21,538 nucleotides of DNA from Clostridia bacterium (GCA_900769665.1 CAAGHL010000010.1:1-21538), one strand, 5' to 3'. Positions 1-7,376 are shown, counted from the stretch's first letter. Program-made: numbers and translations. The notes: generated from the letters alone by a model not told the origin.

Positions 1-120
1 CGAGCTGCCGTGTACCCACGTGGTGGGGCTCGTACGGTTAATGTCGCTAATCTAACAAACGGCTACGCCGCGGAAAAGAGCATCTCCAAGGTGGTTAGTG
101 ATGGCGAATGGAAACCCTAA
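1..120 (+). CDS. 3' end of an unidentified protein (partial)
   Basis: The first frame is open from the window edge to a TAA at 118-120, giving 39 residues that end in SDGEWKP. The other two forward frames close sooner. The start lies outside the window. I do not recognise the family. The stretch is more GC-rich than the AT-rich gap that follows, which fits the end of a real gene, but 39 codons is short enough that a chance open frame cannot be excluded. Confidence 0.45.
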   Translation, partial: RAAVYPRGGARTVNVANLTNGYAAEKSISKVVSDGEWKP

Positions 121-547
121 ATCACATATATTATAACGGATTTTGTGCGCCTTGTCAATATCTAGCTTTGCTTGTCACATATGTTTGACAAACCTACAAA
201 AAAATGGAGCAGTTGTTTTATCTGTTTGACCTATGTGAAATTGGAACGATTTGATTGAATAAAATGGCTAAATTTAATAGGTATAAAATCAACTTCATTT
301 TAATATGAAAGTTGCAACGGAATATGGTCATGCTTTTTTATCTTAACTCTATAGTCATTTTATTCTATCTTACTGAAAAGACTTCGTTTTGTAGTAGCTT
401 TCCCCCTCCCATACCCAAAGTTTTTGAAGAGGGGTGCGGGCAGAAAAACTTTTTCCGAAAAGTTTTCTCTCCGCAATCAATCTCCTCTCCCAAATACCCC
501 TCAAACGCGAAAAATGGAATAAATTATTTTATTTTTAAGTTTTGGTA
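121..547. other. AT-rich intergenic gap
   Basis: No convincing gene is visible. A 79-codon open frame (312-551) has low-complexity composition and no ribosome binding site, so I do not call it. The gap contains a hairpin-forming, C/G-run-rich patch at about 402-466 (listed separately) and scattered AT-rich promoter-like hexamers without a good -35/-10 pair. No clear terminator follows the partial gene at the left edge. Confidence 0.6.
402..466. repeat. Hairpin-rich intergenic repeat-like patch
   Basis: CCCATACCC (408-416) can pair with GGGTGCGGG (432-440) apart from one mismatch. AAAACTTTT (445-453) and AAAAGTTTT (458-466) form a perfect 9-bp stem with a 4-nt loop. The leading motif CCCCCTCCCATACCCAAAG (402-420) recurs in degenerate form at 9721-9737 in another intergenic gap. 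This suggests a dispersed intergenic repeat rather than a gene. It could also serve as a weak terminator, although no clean T-run follows the second stem. Confidence 0.4.
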
Positions 548-576
548 TTGACATTTGCCGCCGGATGTACTATGAT
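548..576 (+). promoter_or_regulatory. Sigma-A promoter of the transport operon
   Basis: A perfect -35 box TTGACA (548-553) is separated by exactly 17 nt from a near-perfect -10 box TATGAT (571-576). Transcription should start near 583, just before the LacI-type palindrome at 588-607, so repressor bound there would block the promoter. No gene starts until 865, so the transcript would carry a leader of roughly 280 nt. Confidence 0.85.
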
Positions 577-587
577 ACTTTTGCAAG

Positions 588-607
588 TTGATAAAACGTT
601 TTATCAA
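588..607. promoter_or_regulatory. LacI-family operator (20-bp perfect palindrome)
   Basis: TTGATAAAACGTTTTATCAA is a perfect palindrome with the central CG typical of LacI/GalR-family operators. It lies about 5 nt after the predicted transcription start of the 548-576 promoter, a classic repression position. Its core AAAACGTTTT recurs in a second perfect palindrome at 7204-7219. The likely binder is the LacI-family protein encoded at 16476-17477, but a global CcpA-like regulator elsewhere in the genome is also possible. Confidence 0.8.
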
Positions 608-864
608 ACAAATTTTGCAATATTGATGTTATAATATATTGCAAATCTACAATCGAACGGTCCATTCGTCACAAAAACAAGAGCGTGTTTTGCCGCAAAA
701 ATTAGGCGGTAAAATGCGCCTTTAGCTCGTTTTTCGGAGTATTACGGCGTATTGCTCGGCAATTCGCGGACGGACGGCACAGGCAAAACGCAAGATTTTT
801 TGCCGTTGCCGAAACAAAAATTTGCCGACAGTCGGACAAGCGCATTTGTGCGCAAAGGAGAGAA
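608..864 (+). promoter_or_regulatory. Structured 5' leader of the transport operon
   Basis: This untranslated leader holds a 9-bp stem with one G-U pair, TTTTGCCGC (688-696) with GCGGTAAAA (706-714). GAGC (681-684) and GCTC (725-728) can extend it, and TTTTT (730-734) follows, so it resembles a weak attenuator. AGGCG (704-708) can instead pair with CGCCT (717-721), a mutually exclusive fold. A small hairpin, GCGCA (840-844) with TGCGC (849-853), sits directly before the AAGGAG ribosome site. I do not recognise a known riboswitch class. Confidence 0.35.
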
Positions 865-2124
865 ATGAAACCAAAGGTAGTAATAATAGGTTGCGGCGCA
901 CGCGGAGGTGAAACCTACGGCAGATACTTTGTGCAAAGCGGCGATGCGGAAATCGTTGCCATTTGCGACAACAACGCAGAGCGTTTGGAAAGTTACCGTA
1001 AGGAGTTCTACCTTACCGCCGAGCAATGCTTTACCGACTACAACGCGTTGTTTGCACTTGGAAAAGTCGCCGACGTGTGCGTAGTGGCAGTGATGGACCG
1101 CGACCACCACGAAGTGGCAATGAAGGCAATGAAGCTCGGCTATCACTTGTTGCTGGAAAAGCCCGTTTGCGGCACCGCCAAGGAGTGTATCGAAATACGC
1201 GACTACGCCGAAGCGCACAATTTGCTTGTGACGGTGTGCCACGTTATGCGCTACACGCCCTACTACAGATACTTCAAAAAATTGCTTGCCGACGGCGAAA
1301 TCGGCGAGATCATGGGCATCGAGCAAACGGAAGACGTCGCATATTGGCATATGGCACACGCCTTCGTGCGCGGAAACTTTTGTAACAGCAACACAACCAG
1401 CCCCATGATACTGCAAAAGTGCTGTCACGACATGGACTTGTTGGTGTACCTTACCGAACAACGTCCGAAGGCGGTCAGCTCCATGGGTAGTTTGCGTTAC
1501 TTCAAGGCGCAAAACGCACCGCAAGGCGCCGCCGAACGTTGTATCGATTGCAAAGTAAAGGGTTGCCCGTTCAATGCGGTGGATTTCTACCTCGGCAACG
1601 TCAAGGAGCTTATCCGCACGGGTCGCCCGACCAAGGTTTGGCCCTATGCTCAAGTGGCGGTGGACCCAACTCCCGAAAGCATAACGGAATCGCTCCGCAC
1701 AACTCACTGGGGCAAATGCGTGTTCCACTCCGACAACAACGTGGTAGATCACCAATTTTCGGTAATTCAATTTGCCAACGGTCTTGTCGGCACGCTGACA
1801 ATGATCGGCTTCTCGGCGGAAGGCGGCAGGCAAACGCACGTGTATGGCACAAAAGGGGAAATCTTCCTCAACGAACAAACTCGTACAATTACGCTTCAAT
1901 GCTTTGGCGAGGAAAAACACGTTACGGAGTTTGACAGCCTTGCTACCGACTTCTCAGGTCACGGCGGCGGCGACAAAGTAATGTTGCGAGAGTTCTTTGA
2001 AAATATCGAACTCGGCAAAAAAACACTCAACACCGACATCGTGCGTTCGATCGACAGTCATTTGATGTGTTTCGCCGCAGAAGAAAGTCGCATAAACGGC
2101 GGTAAAATAGTGGAAATTAAATAA
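865..2124 (+). CDS. Gfo/Idh/MocA-family oxidoreductase
   Basis: This is a 419-residue cytoplasmic protein. The N-terminal Rossmann fold opens with GCGARGG (residues 9-15) for NAD(P) binding. The family hallmark EKP follows at 98-100; its lysine normally takes part in catalysis. The C-terminal alpha/beta domain includes CCHDMDLL with a candidate active-site His188, and a cysteine cluster C226/C229/C234 seen in a Firmicutes subgroup of this family. Members oxidise or epimerise sugars and cyclitols, and some relatives are NAD-dependent glycosidases (GH109), so the exact reaction is open. The ATG is preceded by a strong AAGGAG. It is the first gene of the LacI-type-controlled operon and is followed 37 nt later by the sugar-binding protein, which suggests it acts on the imported substrate. 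Confidence 0.88.
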   Translation: MKPKVVIIGCGARGGETYGRYFVQSGDAEIVAICDNNAERLESYRKEFYLTAEQCFTDYNALFALGKVADVCVVAVMDRDHHEVAMKAMKLGYHLLLEKPVCGTAKECIEIRDYAEAHNLLVTVCHVMRYTPYYRYFKKLLADGEIGEIMGIEQTEDVAYWHMAHAFVRGNFCNSNTTSPMILQKCCHDMDLLVYLTEQRPKAVSSMGSLRYFKAQNAPQGAAERCIDCKVKGCPFNAVDFYLGNVKELIRTGRPTKVWPYAQVAVDPTPESITESLRTTHWGKCVFHSDNNVVDHQFSVIQFANGLVGTLTMIGFSAEGGRQTHVYGTKGEIFLNEQTRTITLQCFGEEKHVTEFDSLATDFSGHGGGDKVMLREFFENIELGKKTLNTDIVRSIDSHLMCFAAEESRINGGKIVEIK

Positions 2125-2161
2125 TAAATAAATAGATATATTCGTTATGGAGGACAACAAA

Positions 2162-3646
2162 ATGAAAAGAACTTTTGCATTGATTTTGATTTCGGTGCTA
2201 CTTTGCATGACATTTGCTTTTGTCGCATGCAATCCCGGTGATCGTGACATCGGCGGTTGGGACGAAGACAAGACTAACATCGTCTATTACACTTGGGCAA
2301 GCGATACGGAAATGGCTATGTTTGAAAAACTCGTGGCAGCGTTCGAGGAAAAGTATTCCGACATCAATGTTATCATGAAAAAAGCCGGTACCGACTACTA
2401 TAACGACCTCGAACTGATGCTTACAGGTCGTAACTCGCCCGATATCGTTCAAATGAAACCCGGCGACATCGAAAAATTCTTGCGCGCGGGCGCGCTCATT
2501 TCATTGCAAGATTACATCGACAAATCCATTGCCGACGGCATATTTTCCGAGGATATGATTTGGGAATACAATGACGGTTACCGTTACAATCCCGAAACAA
2601 AGATTCGCGGCAACCACGAAGACGATATATACTCGCTTATCAAAGATTTTAGTTGTGACTTTGTGTTGAACTACAACAAAAAGCTTGTCACTAACTCAAT
2701 GAAACAAAGCGCAGAGTATACTTATCCTAAGGACAGCGAGGGATATCCCTCTCAAAATGAGCCGATGACTTGGAGTCAGTACATGAAGTTTGCCAAAGCA
2801 ATGCAAACAACCAATACTTCCGGCGCAAGTTTGGACAACGAACCTTACCAACAACTGTTGGAGTGGATTCAACAAGGCGGCGGCTCGCTGTGGAGTGCGG
2901 ATCACAAGTCCGTTGTCAACATCAAGACCGATCCGAAAGTGCGCGCTGCGTTCGACTACTACCGTATGCTTCGTGACGAAGCGACAAACAGCCCCACGTT
3001 TAACGCTAACAATACGACGCTTACTACTGCCGAATACAGCACTCGTCTTGCGCTTACCAACTCCGTACAAGTAGGTCCTGCGCAACTTAAAGCCAAGCAA
3101 ACCGCAAGCATTTTCTATGGTCGTTGGGCGGCTTCTTCCTACAATGTCGACGGAGATAATTGCGAAGTCGGTTTTGCAGCTCCTCCCGTTCCCAATGGTT
3201 TGGAAGTGGGCGACACTACAAAGTATGCCGGCATTACGGCAATGGTAGGTACTTCAATTTCCGCCAAGAGCAAAAACAAGGACGCCGCTTGGAAGTTCAT
3301 TGAATACTACTTCACCGAAGGTCAAAAGATGTATGCCGAGCAATGTTTCAATATTCCCGGCAACAGAAAGATTGCTAACAGCACGTTCCTCAACAGCGAC
3401 AATATTTCCGAAAAGGACAAGGAAATCAATCGTTTCTTCTACGACCTTGCGCTCAATCATGGTTTCGTGATAGAGTTCAACAAGTACTTGTCACAAAAAT
3501 CTGTAGAGCAAGTGCTTAACGCGCAACTTTCCGCTTACTTTGCAAAGAGTAAAAACAAACCGTTCAACAACGCAGATTGGGAAAAATGCCTTGACACGAT
3601 TCAAGAGCAACTTCAAGCCAAGTTGGACAGAGCTACAAGAAACTAA
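2162..3646 (+). CDS. ABC transporter sugar-binding lipoprotein (extracellular binding protein family 1)
   Basis: The protein has 494 residues. The N-terminus MKRTFALILIS...FVAC is a lipoprotein signal with the lipidated Cys at residue 23, so the mature protein is tethered outside the membrane. The body has the usual binding-protein features: NIVYYTWASDTEM near the start, a DIVQMKPGD segment, and late AWKFIEYYFTEGQKMYAEQ typical of family-1 sugar binders. It captures a mono- or oligosaccharide for the two permeases downstream. An upstream in-frame ATG at 2147 overlaps the ribosome site GGAGG; starting at 2162 places that site 8 nt upstream and gives a clean signal peptide, so I chose 2162. A hairpin (3671-3708) separates it from the next gene and may keep this product more abundant than the permeases. 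Confidence 0.92.
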   Translation: MKRTFALILISVLLCMTFAFVACNPGDRDIGGWDEDKTNIVYYTWASDTEMAMFEKLVAAFEEKYSDINVIMKKAGTDYYNDLELMLTGRNSPDIVQMKPGDIEKFLRAGALISLQDYIDKSIADGIFSEDMIWEYNDGYRYNPETKIRGNHEDDIYSLIKDFSCDFVLNYNKKLVTNSMKQSAEYTYPKDSEGYPSQNEPMTWSQYMKFAKAMQTTNTSGASLDNEPYQQLLEWIQQGGGSLWSADHKSVVNIKTDPKVRAAFDYYRMLRDEATNSPTFNANNTTLTTAEYSTRLALTNSVQVGPAQLKAKQTASIFYGRWAASSYNVDGDNCEVGFAAPPVPNGLEVGDTTKYAGITAMVGTSISAKSKNKDAAWKFIEYYFTEGQKMYAEQCFNIPGNRKIANSTFLNSDNISEKDKEINRFFYDLALNHGFVIEFNKYLSQKSVEQVLNAQLSAYFAKSKNKPFNNADWEKCLDTIQEQLQAKLDRATRN

Positions 3647-3670
3647 TTAGAAAAATAAATTTGTGTATAT

Positions 3671-3708
3671 GCGGCGAACCGTTTGTATGACGTCAAACCT
3701 ATCGCCGC
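3671..3708 (+). promoter_or_regulatory. Intercistronic stem-loop
   Basis: GCGGCGA (3671-3677) pairs with TCGCCGC (3702-3708), and an inner stem GTTTG (3681-3685) pairs with CAAAC (3694-3698) across a symmetric 3x3 internal loop. There is no T-run, so it is not a normal terminator. Hairpins after binding-protein genes commonly stabilise the upstream mRNA and adjust stoichiometry, which I infer here. The following gene has only a weak ribosome site. Confidence 0.6.
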
Positions 3709-3729
3709 AGGAACATTTAGTAGAGTAAT

Positions 3730-4587
3730 ATGAAAAACATTATCTTGGATACCGACATCGGTACAGACAGCGACGATATTGGCGCGGTTAGCATAGCTTG
3801 CAACCTTCATCGACAAGGAAAAATCAACTTGCTTGCGATTACAAGCACTTCATCTACTTTTGAGCCTGCTTATACCATCGACCTGATTGCCGAGTGCTAC
3901 GGCGTTACCGTGCCGATTGGCAAAAATGAATTTTCATACGGCGATGATGACCAACACGGCGATTACGCACGCAAAATTTGCAAGCAATACCACAGCAGGC
4001 TTGAAGGTAAACAAATCCCGACGGCTACAAAGGTGTTGCGCAAAGCGCTTACGCAAGGCAACGTTACGCTTGTGACCATCGGTCCGCTTGTCAACATCGC
4101 AACGTTGCTCGACAGCCCTGCCGACGAAATTTCACCGCTGACGGGCAAAGAACTTGTTGCCGAAAACGTGACGGAAATGTACGTCATGGCAGGTACGTTT
4201 ACAAACGATTGGACGGAGTTCAACGTAAAGGAAAACGTTGCGGCGTTCAACAAAATGTTGGACGAAGTTACCTGCCCGATGACGTTTATCCCTTGGGAAA
4301 CGGGTGCGCTTGTCAAAACCGCGACAAACTTTCTTAACGGCGAAGATTGCCCCATGAAACTCGGCTATTACGTCCATAACGGCGGTCCGAGAGAAAGTTG
4401 GGATCCCATTACGACATACTGTGCGGCGGTGGAGTGTTTGCCTGCGTCCGACTGGGGTATTATTACTTCCGACGAGGATGGCGTAACGCGCTACAAACAA
4501 GGTAAAGGCAACCGTCGTTACGTTACTACGAATTTTGACGTGGCGGAAGTCACTGCCAAGTTGGAACAACTCATGGTGAAGATATGA
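3730..4587 (+). CDS. Nucleoside hydrolase-family protein (inosine-uridine preferring type)
   Basis: This is a 285-residue cytoplasmic protein. The N-terminal DTDIGTDSDD (residues 7-16) is the calcium-binding aspartate cluster of the nucleoside hydrolase superfamily, which cleaves N-glycosidic bonds of ribonucleosides to base plus ribose. TIGPLVNIATLL is the conserved 'GPLTNIA' segment, EFNVKENVAAFNKML matches the usual EFN...D-x-EAA segment, and WDPITTY (W224-D225) occupies the position of the usual catalytic HDP, with Trp in place of His. That substitution and its setting inside a sugar-import operon mean the substrate may be an unusual riboside or another N-glycoside. Its stop overlaps the start of the next gene (ATGA), showing translational coupling. 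Ribokinase at 14533 could use released ribose. Confidence 0.85.
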   Translation: MKNIILDTDIGTDSDDIGAVSIACNLHRQGKINLLAITSTSSTFEPAYTIDLIAECYGVTVPIGKNEFSYGDDDQHGDYARKICKQYHSRLEGKQIPTATKVLRKALTQGNVTLVTIGPLVNIATLLDSPADEISPLTGKELVAENVTEMYVMAGTFTNDWTEFNVKENVAAFNKMLDEVTCPMTFIPWETGALVKTATNFLNGEDCPMKLGYYVHNGGPRESWDPITTYCAAVECLPASDWGIITSDEDGVTRYKQGKGNRRYVTTNFDVAEVTAKLEQLMVKI

Positions 4588-5525
4588 AACAAACTCAAGT
4601 CAAACCAAAATTTAAACTAACAAAACGCGCATTAAAGGAAGAACGTCAGTTTTTTGCGTACATTTCGCCGTGGATTATCGGCTTTTTGCTGTTTACGGTA
4701 GTGCCGCTACTTTCCTCGGTACTCTTTGCGTTTTTTGATTTTACCAAGGTCGACCTTGCAATGGGCAATCCGTTGAAGTTTGTCGGTTTTCGCAACTTCT
4801 CGGACATTTTGCTCGGCAAAGATTCGCACTTTTGGCAAGCGGTAGGCAATACCTTCTTTTATGCGTTTGTGCGCGTGTTTGTAGGGTTTGCAATCAGCTT
4901 TATTTTTGCCGTATTGCTCAACCGCGATTTGAAACTCAAAAAGCTGTTCCGCGTATTAGTGTACGTTCCTGCGATTATTCCCATGGTAGGCAGTGCGCTT
5001 GTGTGGCGCGGACTGTTTGACGAACGCTTTTCTTTCTTCAACTACTTGCTCAACTACATCGGTATACCTCCCGTAGCTTGGGCAACGGACAATGCAATGG
5101 GTTCGGTATTGCTAATGAGTATTTGGTGCGGCATCGGTCCTACGATGATTATTATCCTTGCTTCCTTGCAAAACGTACCGCAGGAACTCTTGGAGGCTGC
5201 CGATATCGACGGCGCAAACGTGTGGCACAAGTATACCAAAATAGTGCTTCCGCTCATTTCCCCGACGGTATTGTACATTCTTGTAACGGGCTTTATCGGT
5301 TGTTTGCAGGCCTACGCAGAGTTCGACTTGGTGACGGGTGGCGGACCGGGTTACGACACGACGACGATGTCGATGTTGGTAATCAACGCAATGAACGACG
5401 GTTACGGCTTGGGTTACGCTTGTGCGTTGGCTTGGCTTATTTGCATAATTGTAATGATATTTACATTTGTATTTTTCAAGGTCAGCCAAGGCAAAGTGTA
5501 CTACGAAGAGGGCAACGAGAATTGA
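4584..5525 (+). CDS. ABC sugar transporter permease, MalF/UgpA type
   Basis: This 313-residue membrane protein has about six hydrophobic segments: a first helix around residues 25-48, a periplasmic-side loop, then a cluster of five. The cytoplasmic EAA loop EAADIDGANVWHKYTKIVLP begins at residue 204 and is the contact site for the ATPase. GGGPGYDTTTMSM after it is typical of the MalF/UgpA/LacF side of sugar importers. The start overlaps the upstream stop by 4 nt. It pairs with the permease at 5591. No ATPase is encoded nearby, so a shared MsmX/UgpC-like ATPase elsewhere must energise it. Confidence 0.93.
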   Translation: MKQTQVKPKFKLTKRALKEERQFFAYISPWIIGFLLFTVVPLLSSVLFAFFDFTKVDLAMGNPLKFVGFRNFSDILLGKDSHFWQAVGNTFFYAFVRVFVGFAISFIFAVLLNRDLKLKKLFRVLVYVPAIIPMVGSALVWRGLFDERFSFFNYLLNYIGIPPVAWATDNAMGSVLLMSIWCGIGPTMIIILASLQNVPQELLEAADIDGANVWHKYTKIVLPLISPTVLYILVTGFIGCLQAYAEFDLVTGGGPGYDTTTMSMLVINAMNDGYGLGYACALAWLICIIVMIFTFVFFKVSQGKVYYEEGNEN

Positions 5526-5590
5526 TTTTACGATACGTATGCAAAAAAACGTTGCATTGCGTAGACAAAACAATACGTATTAGGTGAAAT

Positions 5591-6505
5591 ATGGCTACAG
5601 AAAATCAAACGTTGGAGTTGAACGGTTACGACGTACTAAAAAGTTCCAATAAACGTCGTTCGCGCACTCGCCGCGAAAAAATTGCAAATATAGTAATCTC
5701 AGTGTTAATGGCGGTAATTTGCTTAATTTTGCTTATTCCGTTTTTATGGATGCTTGTATCGAGTTTTCAGCCCGACGGAGAAAGCTTGTTCCAGGATCCC
5801 CCTCGCCTACCGGAACAATGGCGTTTTCAAAACTATGTCGATGTATTCGAAAAGTGGAATTTCTTCGGATTGTTGGGCAACACGATATTCGTAGTTGTGG
5901 CATGCATGGCAATTTCGCTTTGTTCGTCGGTGATAGTCGCCTACGGGTTCGCGCGTTTCCGCGCAAGGGCAAAAGGCGCAATGTTTGCAATCATGTTGAG
6001 TACAATGATGTTGCCCTGGATTGTAACGCTAATGCCGAGTTACATTTTGTTTAGCAAACTCGGTTGGACGGATACTTTTCTTCCGCTAATAGTCCCTGCA
6101 ATCGGCGGCGGAGCATTTAATATTTTCCTGCTTCGTCAGTATTTTATGGGTATACCCAAGTCTATCGATGAAGCGGGCATTATTGACGGTTGTTCACGTT
6201 TCGGCGTACTGTGGCGTTTGTTGTTGCCGCAGTGTAAACCCGTGCTTGCAACATTAGTGGTGTTCAGTTTCAACGGCATTTGGAGCGACTACGTCGGACC
6301 GAAAATTTATCTTATGGGTGCGCCCGATAAATGGACGCTTTCGGTAGGATTGTCGGTGTTGTCCAGTCAAACAATGGCCTACGGCGCAATACCTTGGCAT
6401 CTTATTATGGCAGGATGCGTGGTGTTTGCATTGCCTATGATTATTGTGCTGTTTGTTGCGCAAGACGCATTTGTCCGCGGCATTGTAACGTCGGGCATTA
6501 AGTAG
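5591..6505 (+). CDS. ABC sugar transporter permease, MalG/UgpE type
   Basis: This is a 304-residue membrane protein. About 35 hydrophilic, Arg/Lys-rich residues precede the first helix (IANIVISVLMAVICLILLIP), and roughly five more membrane segments follow. The EAA-type loop DEAGIIDGCSRFGVLWRLLL carries its glutamate at residue 194. The SSFQPDGESLFQDPP and NTIFVV segments and the C-terminal FVRGIVTSGIK are typical of MalG-type subunits. The ribosome site is AGGTGA. The 65-nt gap from the partner permease carries two copies of the palindrome ATACGTAT (5533-5540 and 5573-5580). It is the last gene of the operon; no strong terminator is obvious after it. Confidence 0.93.
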   Translation: MATENQTLELNGYDVLKSSNKRRSRTRREKIANIVISVLMAVICLILLIPFLWMLVSSFQPDGESLFQDPPRLPEQWRFQNYVDVFEKWNFFGLLGNTIFVVVACMAISLCSSVIVAYGFARFRARAKGAMFAIMLSTMMLPWIVTLMPSYILFSKLGWTDTFLPLIVPAIGGGAFNIFLLRQYFMGIPKSIDEAGIIDGCSRFGVLWRLLLPQCKPVLATLVVFSFNGIWSDYVGPKIYLMGAPDKWTLSVGLSVLSSQTMAYGAIPWHLIMAGCVVFALPMIIVLFVAQDAFVRGIVTSGIK

Positions 6506-6983
6506 GATTGTGTTGTGGTAAGTGGGTTGCGGTTGGCAGTAATCGCGCTTGTCGGTCAAGGTGATATGTAAGTGACAGCAATCATTTTGTCAATGGGGCA
6601 TATCACCGAAAAAACACCGCCTCGCTATTACCACGCACGAAAAGTAAGTGGGATGGGCGTAGCCACAAAGGTAGTGAAAAATGATTGTGGTGTCGCCGAG
6701 TTATTGCCACGTTGCGAACGCCTAATGCTCGCTTCCCGTCGGGTAAAAAGTCAGTGTAGGGAAGTCTTCCCAGCCGCACCCTCGGTCAGATGTCGCCACG
6801 TGGCAACAACTCGTCTACAAACTGTACGATAGCCTTGACACTACCTTTACGGCTACGCAATTATGCTTGAATAACGGTGTGCGTTAACCACTCGGCTCGA
6901 TAGTCAAGCGGTCAAAGACATTGTAGTGTAATGTGGCGGTAAGCAACTTATTTGCAAATAAATGGCGATTGGCAATTTCAATT

Positions 6984-7036
6984 ATGTCATCCCGAGGAGA
7001 CTTTTTGCGACGTGGGGATCTGCTGGAAAGTATCAT
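6984..7036. repeat. Dispersed intergenic repeat-like element
   Basis: The text ATGTCATCCCGAGGAGACTT, followed by GCGACGTGGGGATCTGCTGG, resembles the common 'TCATCCTGAGGAGCGAAGCGACGTGGGGATCT' type of dispersed intergenic element known from many gut bacteria. Only one copy is present here, so the repeat status comes from recollection of such elements, not from a second copy in the window. Confidence 0.4.
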
Positions 7037-7121
7037 TGTGAATTATACTTGTGGCATATGACACTATCCTCTAAATTTTAGTGTGTGTGCCGCCGAACAG
7101 CCCCGACCACCCACCCCTCAA

Positions 7122-7177
7122 GGTCAAAGAACTTTGTTGCAAAGGGTAAGCAAATGGTCAAAGGACTTTATTACAAA
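7122..7177. repeat. Two 22-bp direct repeats, 34 bp apart
   Basis: The unit GGTCAAAGAACTTTGTTGCAAA (quoted from 7122-7141, plus AA) recurs as GGTCAAAGGACTTTATTACA plus AA at 7156-7177, with 19 of 22 positions identical and a period of 34 bp. The first copy contains the small dyad CAAAG-AA-CTTTG. They lie just upstream of the LacI-type palindrome at 7204-7219, so they may be sites for a second regulator of the surface-protein gene. Confidence 0.55.
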
Positions 7178-7203
7178 ATGGCAATACAGTGGTTGTTTGC
7201 ATT

Positions 7204-7219
7204 AGTAAAACGTTTTACT
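7204..7219. promoter_or_regulatory. Second LacI-family operator (16-bp perfect palindrome)
   Basis: AGTAAAACGTTTTACT is a perfect palindrome sharing the central TAAAACGTTTTA with the operator at 588-607. It lies 157 nt before the secreted-protein gene at 7377. I could not pair it with a convincing -35/-10 set. The shared core suggests the transport operon and the surface-protein genes belong to one LacI-family regulon. Confidence 0.72.
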
Positions 7220-7325
7220 TAGTGCGACTAACAGTATTCAAAAGCTAAAAACATACGCTTGTCACTACTCGTCCACGTTAGGTGGCGTGCGCACGTCATC
7301 GCGCGTGTGGTCTGCTAGAATTTAT

Positions 7326-7347
7326 TGAGAACTGTGGTTTGTTCTCA
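7326..7347 (+). promoter_or_regulatory. Leader stem-loop before the surface-protein gene
   Basis: TGAGAAC (7326-7332) and GTTCTCA (7341-7347) form a perfect 7-bp stem with an 8-nt loop. An AT-rich stretch and a strong TTAAGGAG ribosome site follow immediately. It might protect the 5' end of the mRNA or affect translation. It has a following T-run (7359-7364) about 11 nt later, too far for a typical terminator. Confidence 0.4.
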
Positions 7348-7376
7348 TAAAAATAAAATTTTTTAAGGAGAAGATT

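Larger units (their letters stand above)
6506..7203. other. Long intergenic region without a recognisable gene
   Basis: About 700 bp before the second LacI-type palindrome hold no convincing coding sequence. An 86-codon open frame (6572-6832) lacks a ribosome site and any recognisable motif. Structures seen are a perfect 9-bp inverted repeat GGTGATATG/CATATCACC (6560-6568 and 6599-6607), a tight GGGAAG-T-CTTCCC dyad in 6750-6775, the palindrome GCCACGTGGC (6795-6804), ACACTA/TAGTGT (7061-7066, 7079-7084), a dispersed-repeat-like patch (6984-7036) and a direct repeat (7122-7177). Parts are as GC-rich as genes, so a decayed gene or an RNA gene is possible. Confidence 0.5.

Noticed and set aside
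1..120. End of an RNA gene
   Set aside because: The sequence can form a GC-rich hairpin near the start, but I see no tRNA or rRNA signature, and one frame is open throughout to a stop.
312..551. 79-codon open frame in the left gap
   Set aside because: It has no ribosome site, low-complexity Phe/Ser/Pro-rich composition, spans the hairpin-rich repeat, and ends in the -35 box of the promoter.
742..1920. 392-codon open frame on the minus strand
   Set aside because: It lies opposite the oxidoreductase gene, is rich in His, Val and Cys as expected of a mirror frame, has no ribosome site, and covers the strongly predicted promoter leader on the other strand.
2147..2161. Earlier ATG for the sugar-binding protein
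   Set aside because: The ATG is part of the GGAGG ribosome site for the ATG at 2162, and using it would add charged residues before the lipoprotein signal.
6572..6832. 86-codon open frame in the long intergenic gap
   Set aside because: No ribosome site, no recognisable motif, and unusual Arg/Cys-rich composition compared with the neighbours.
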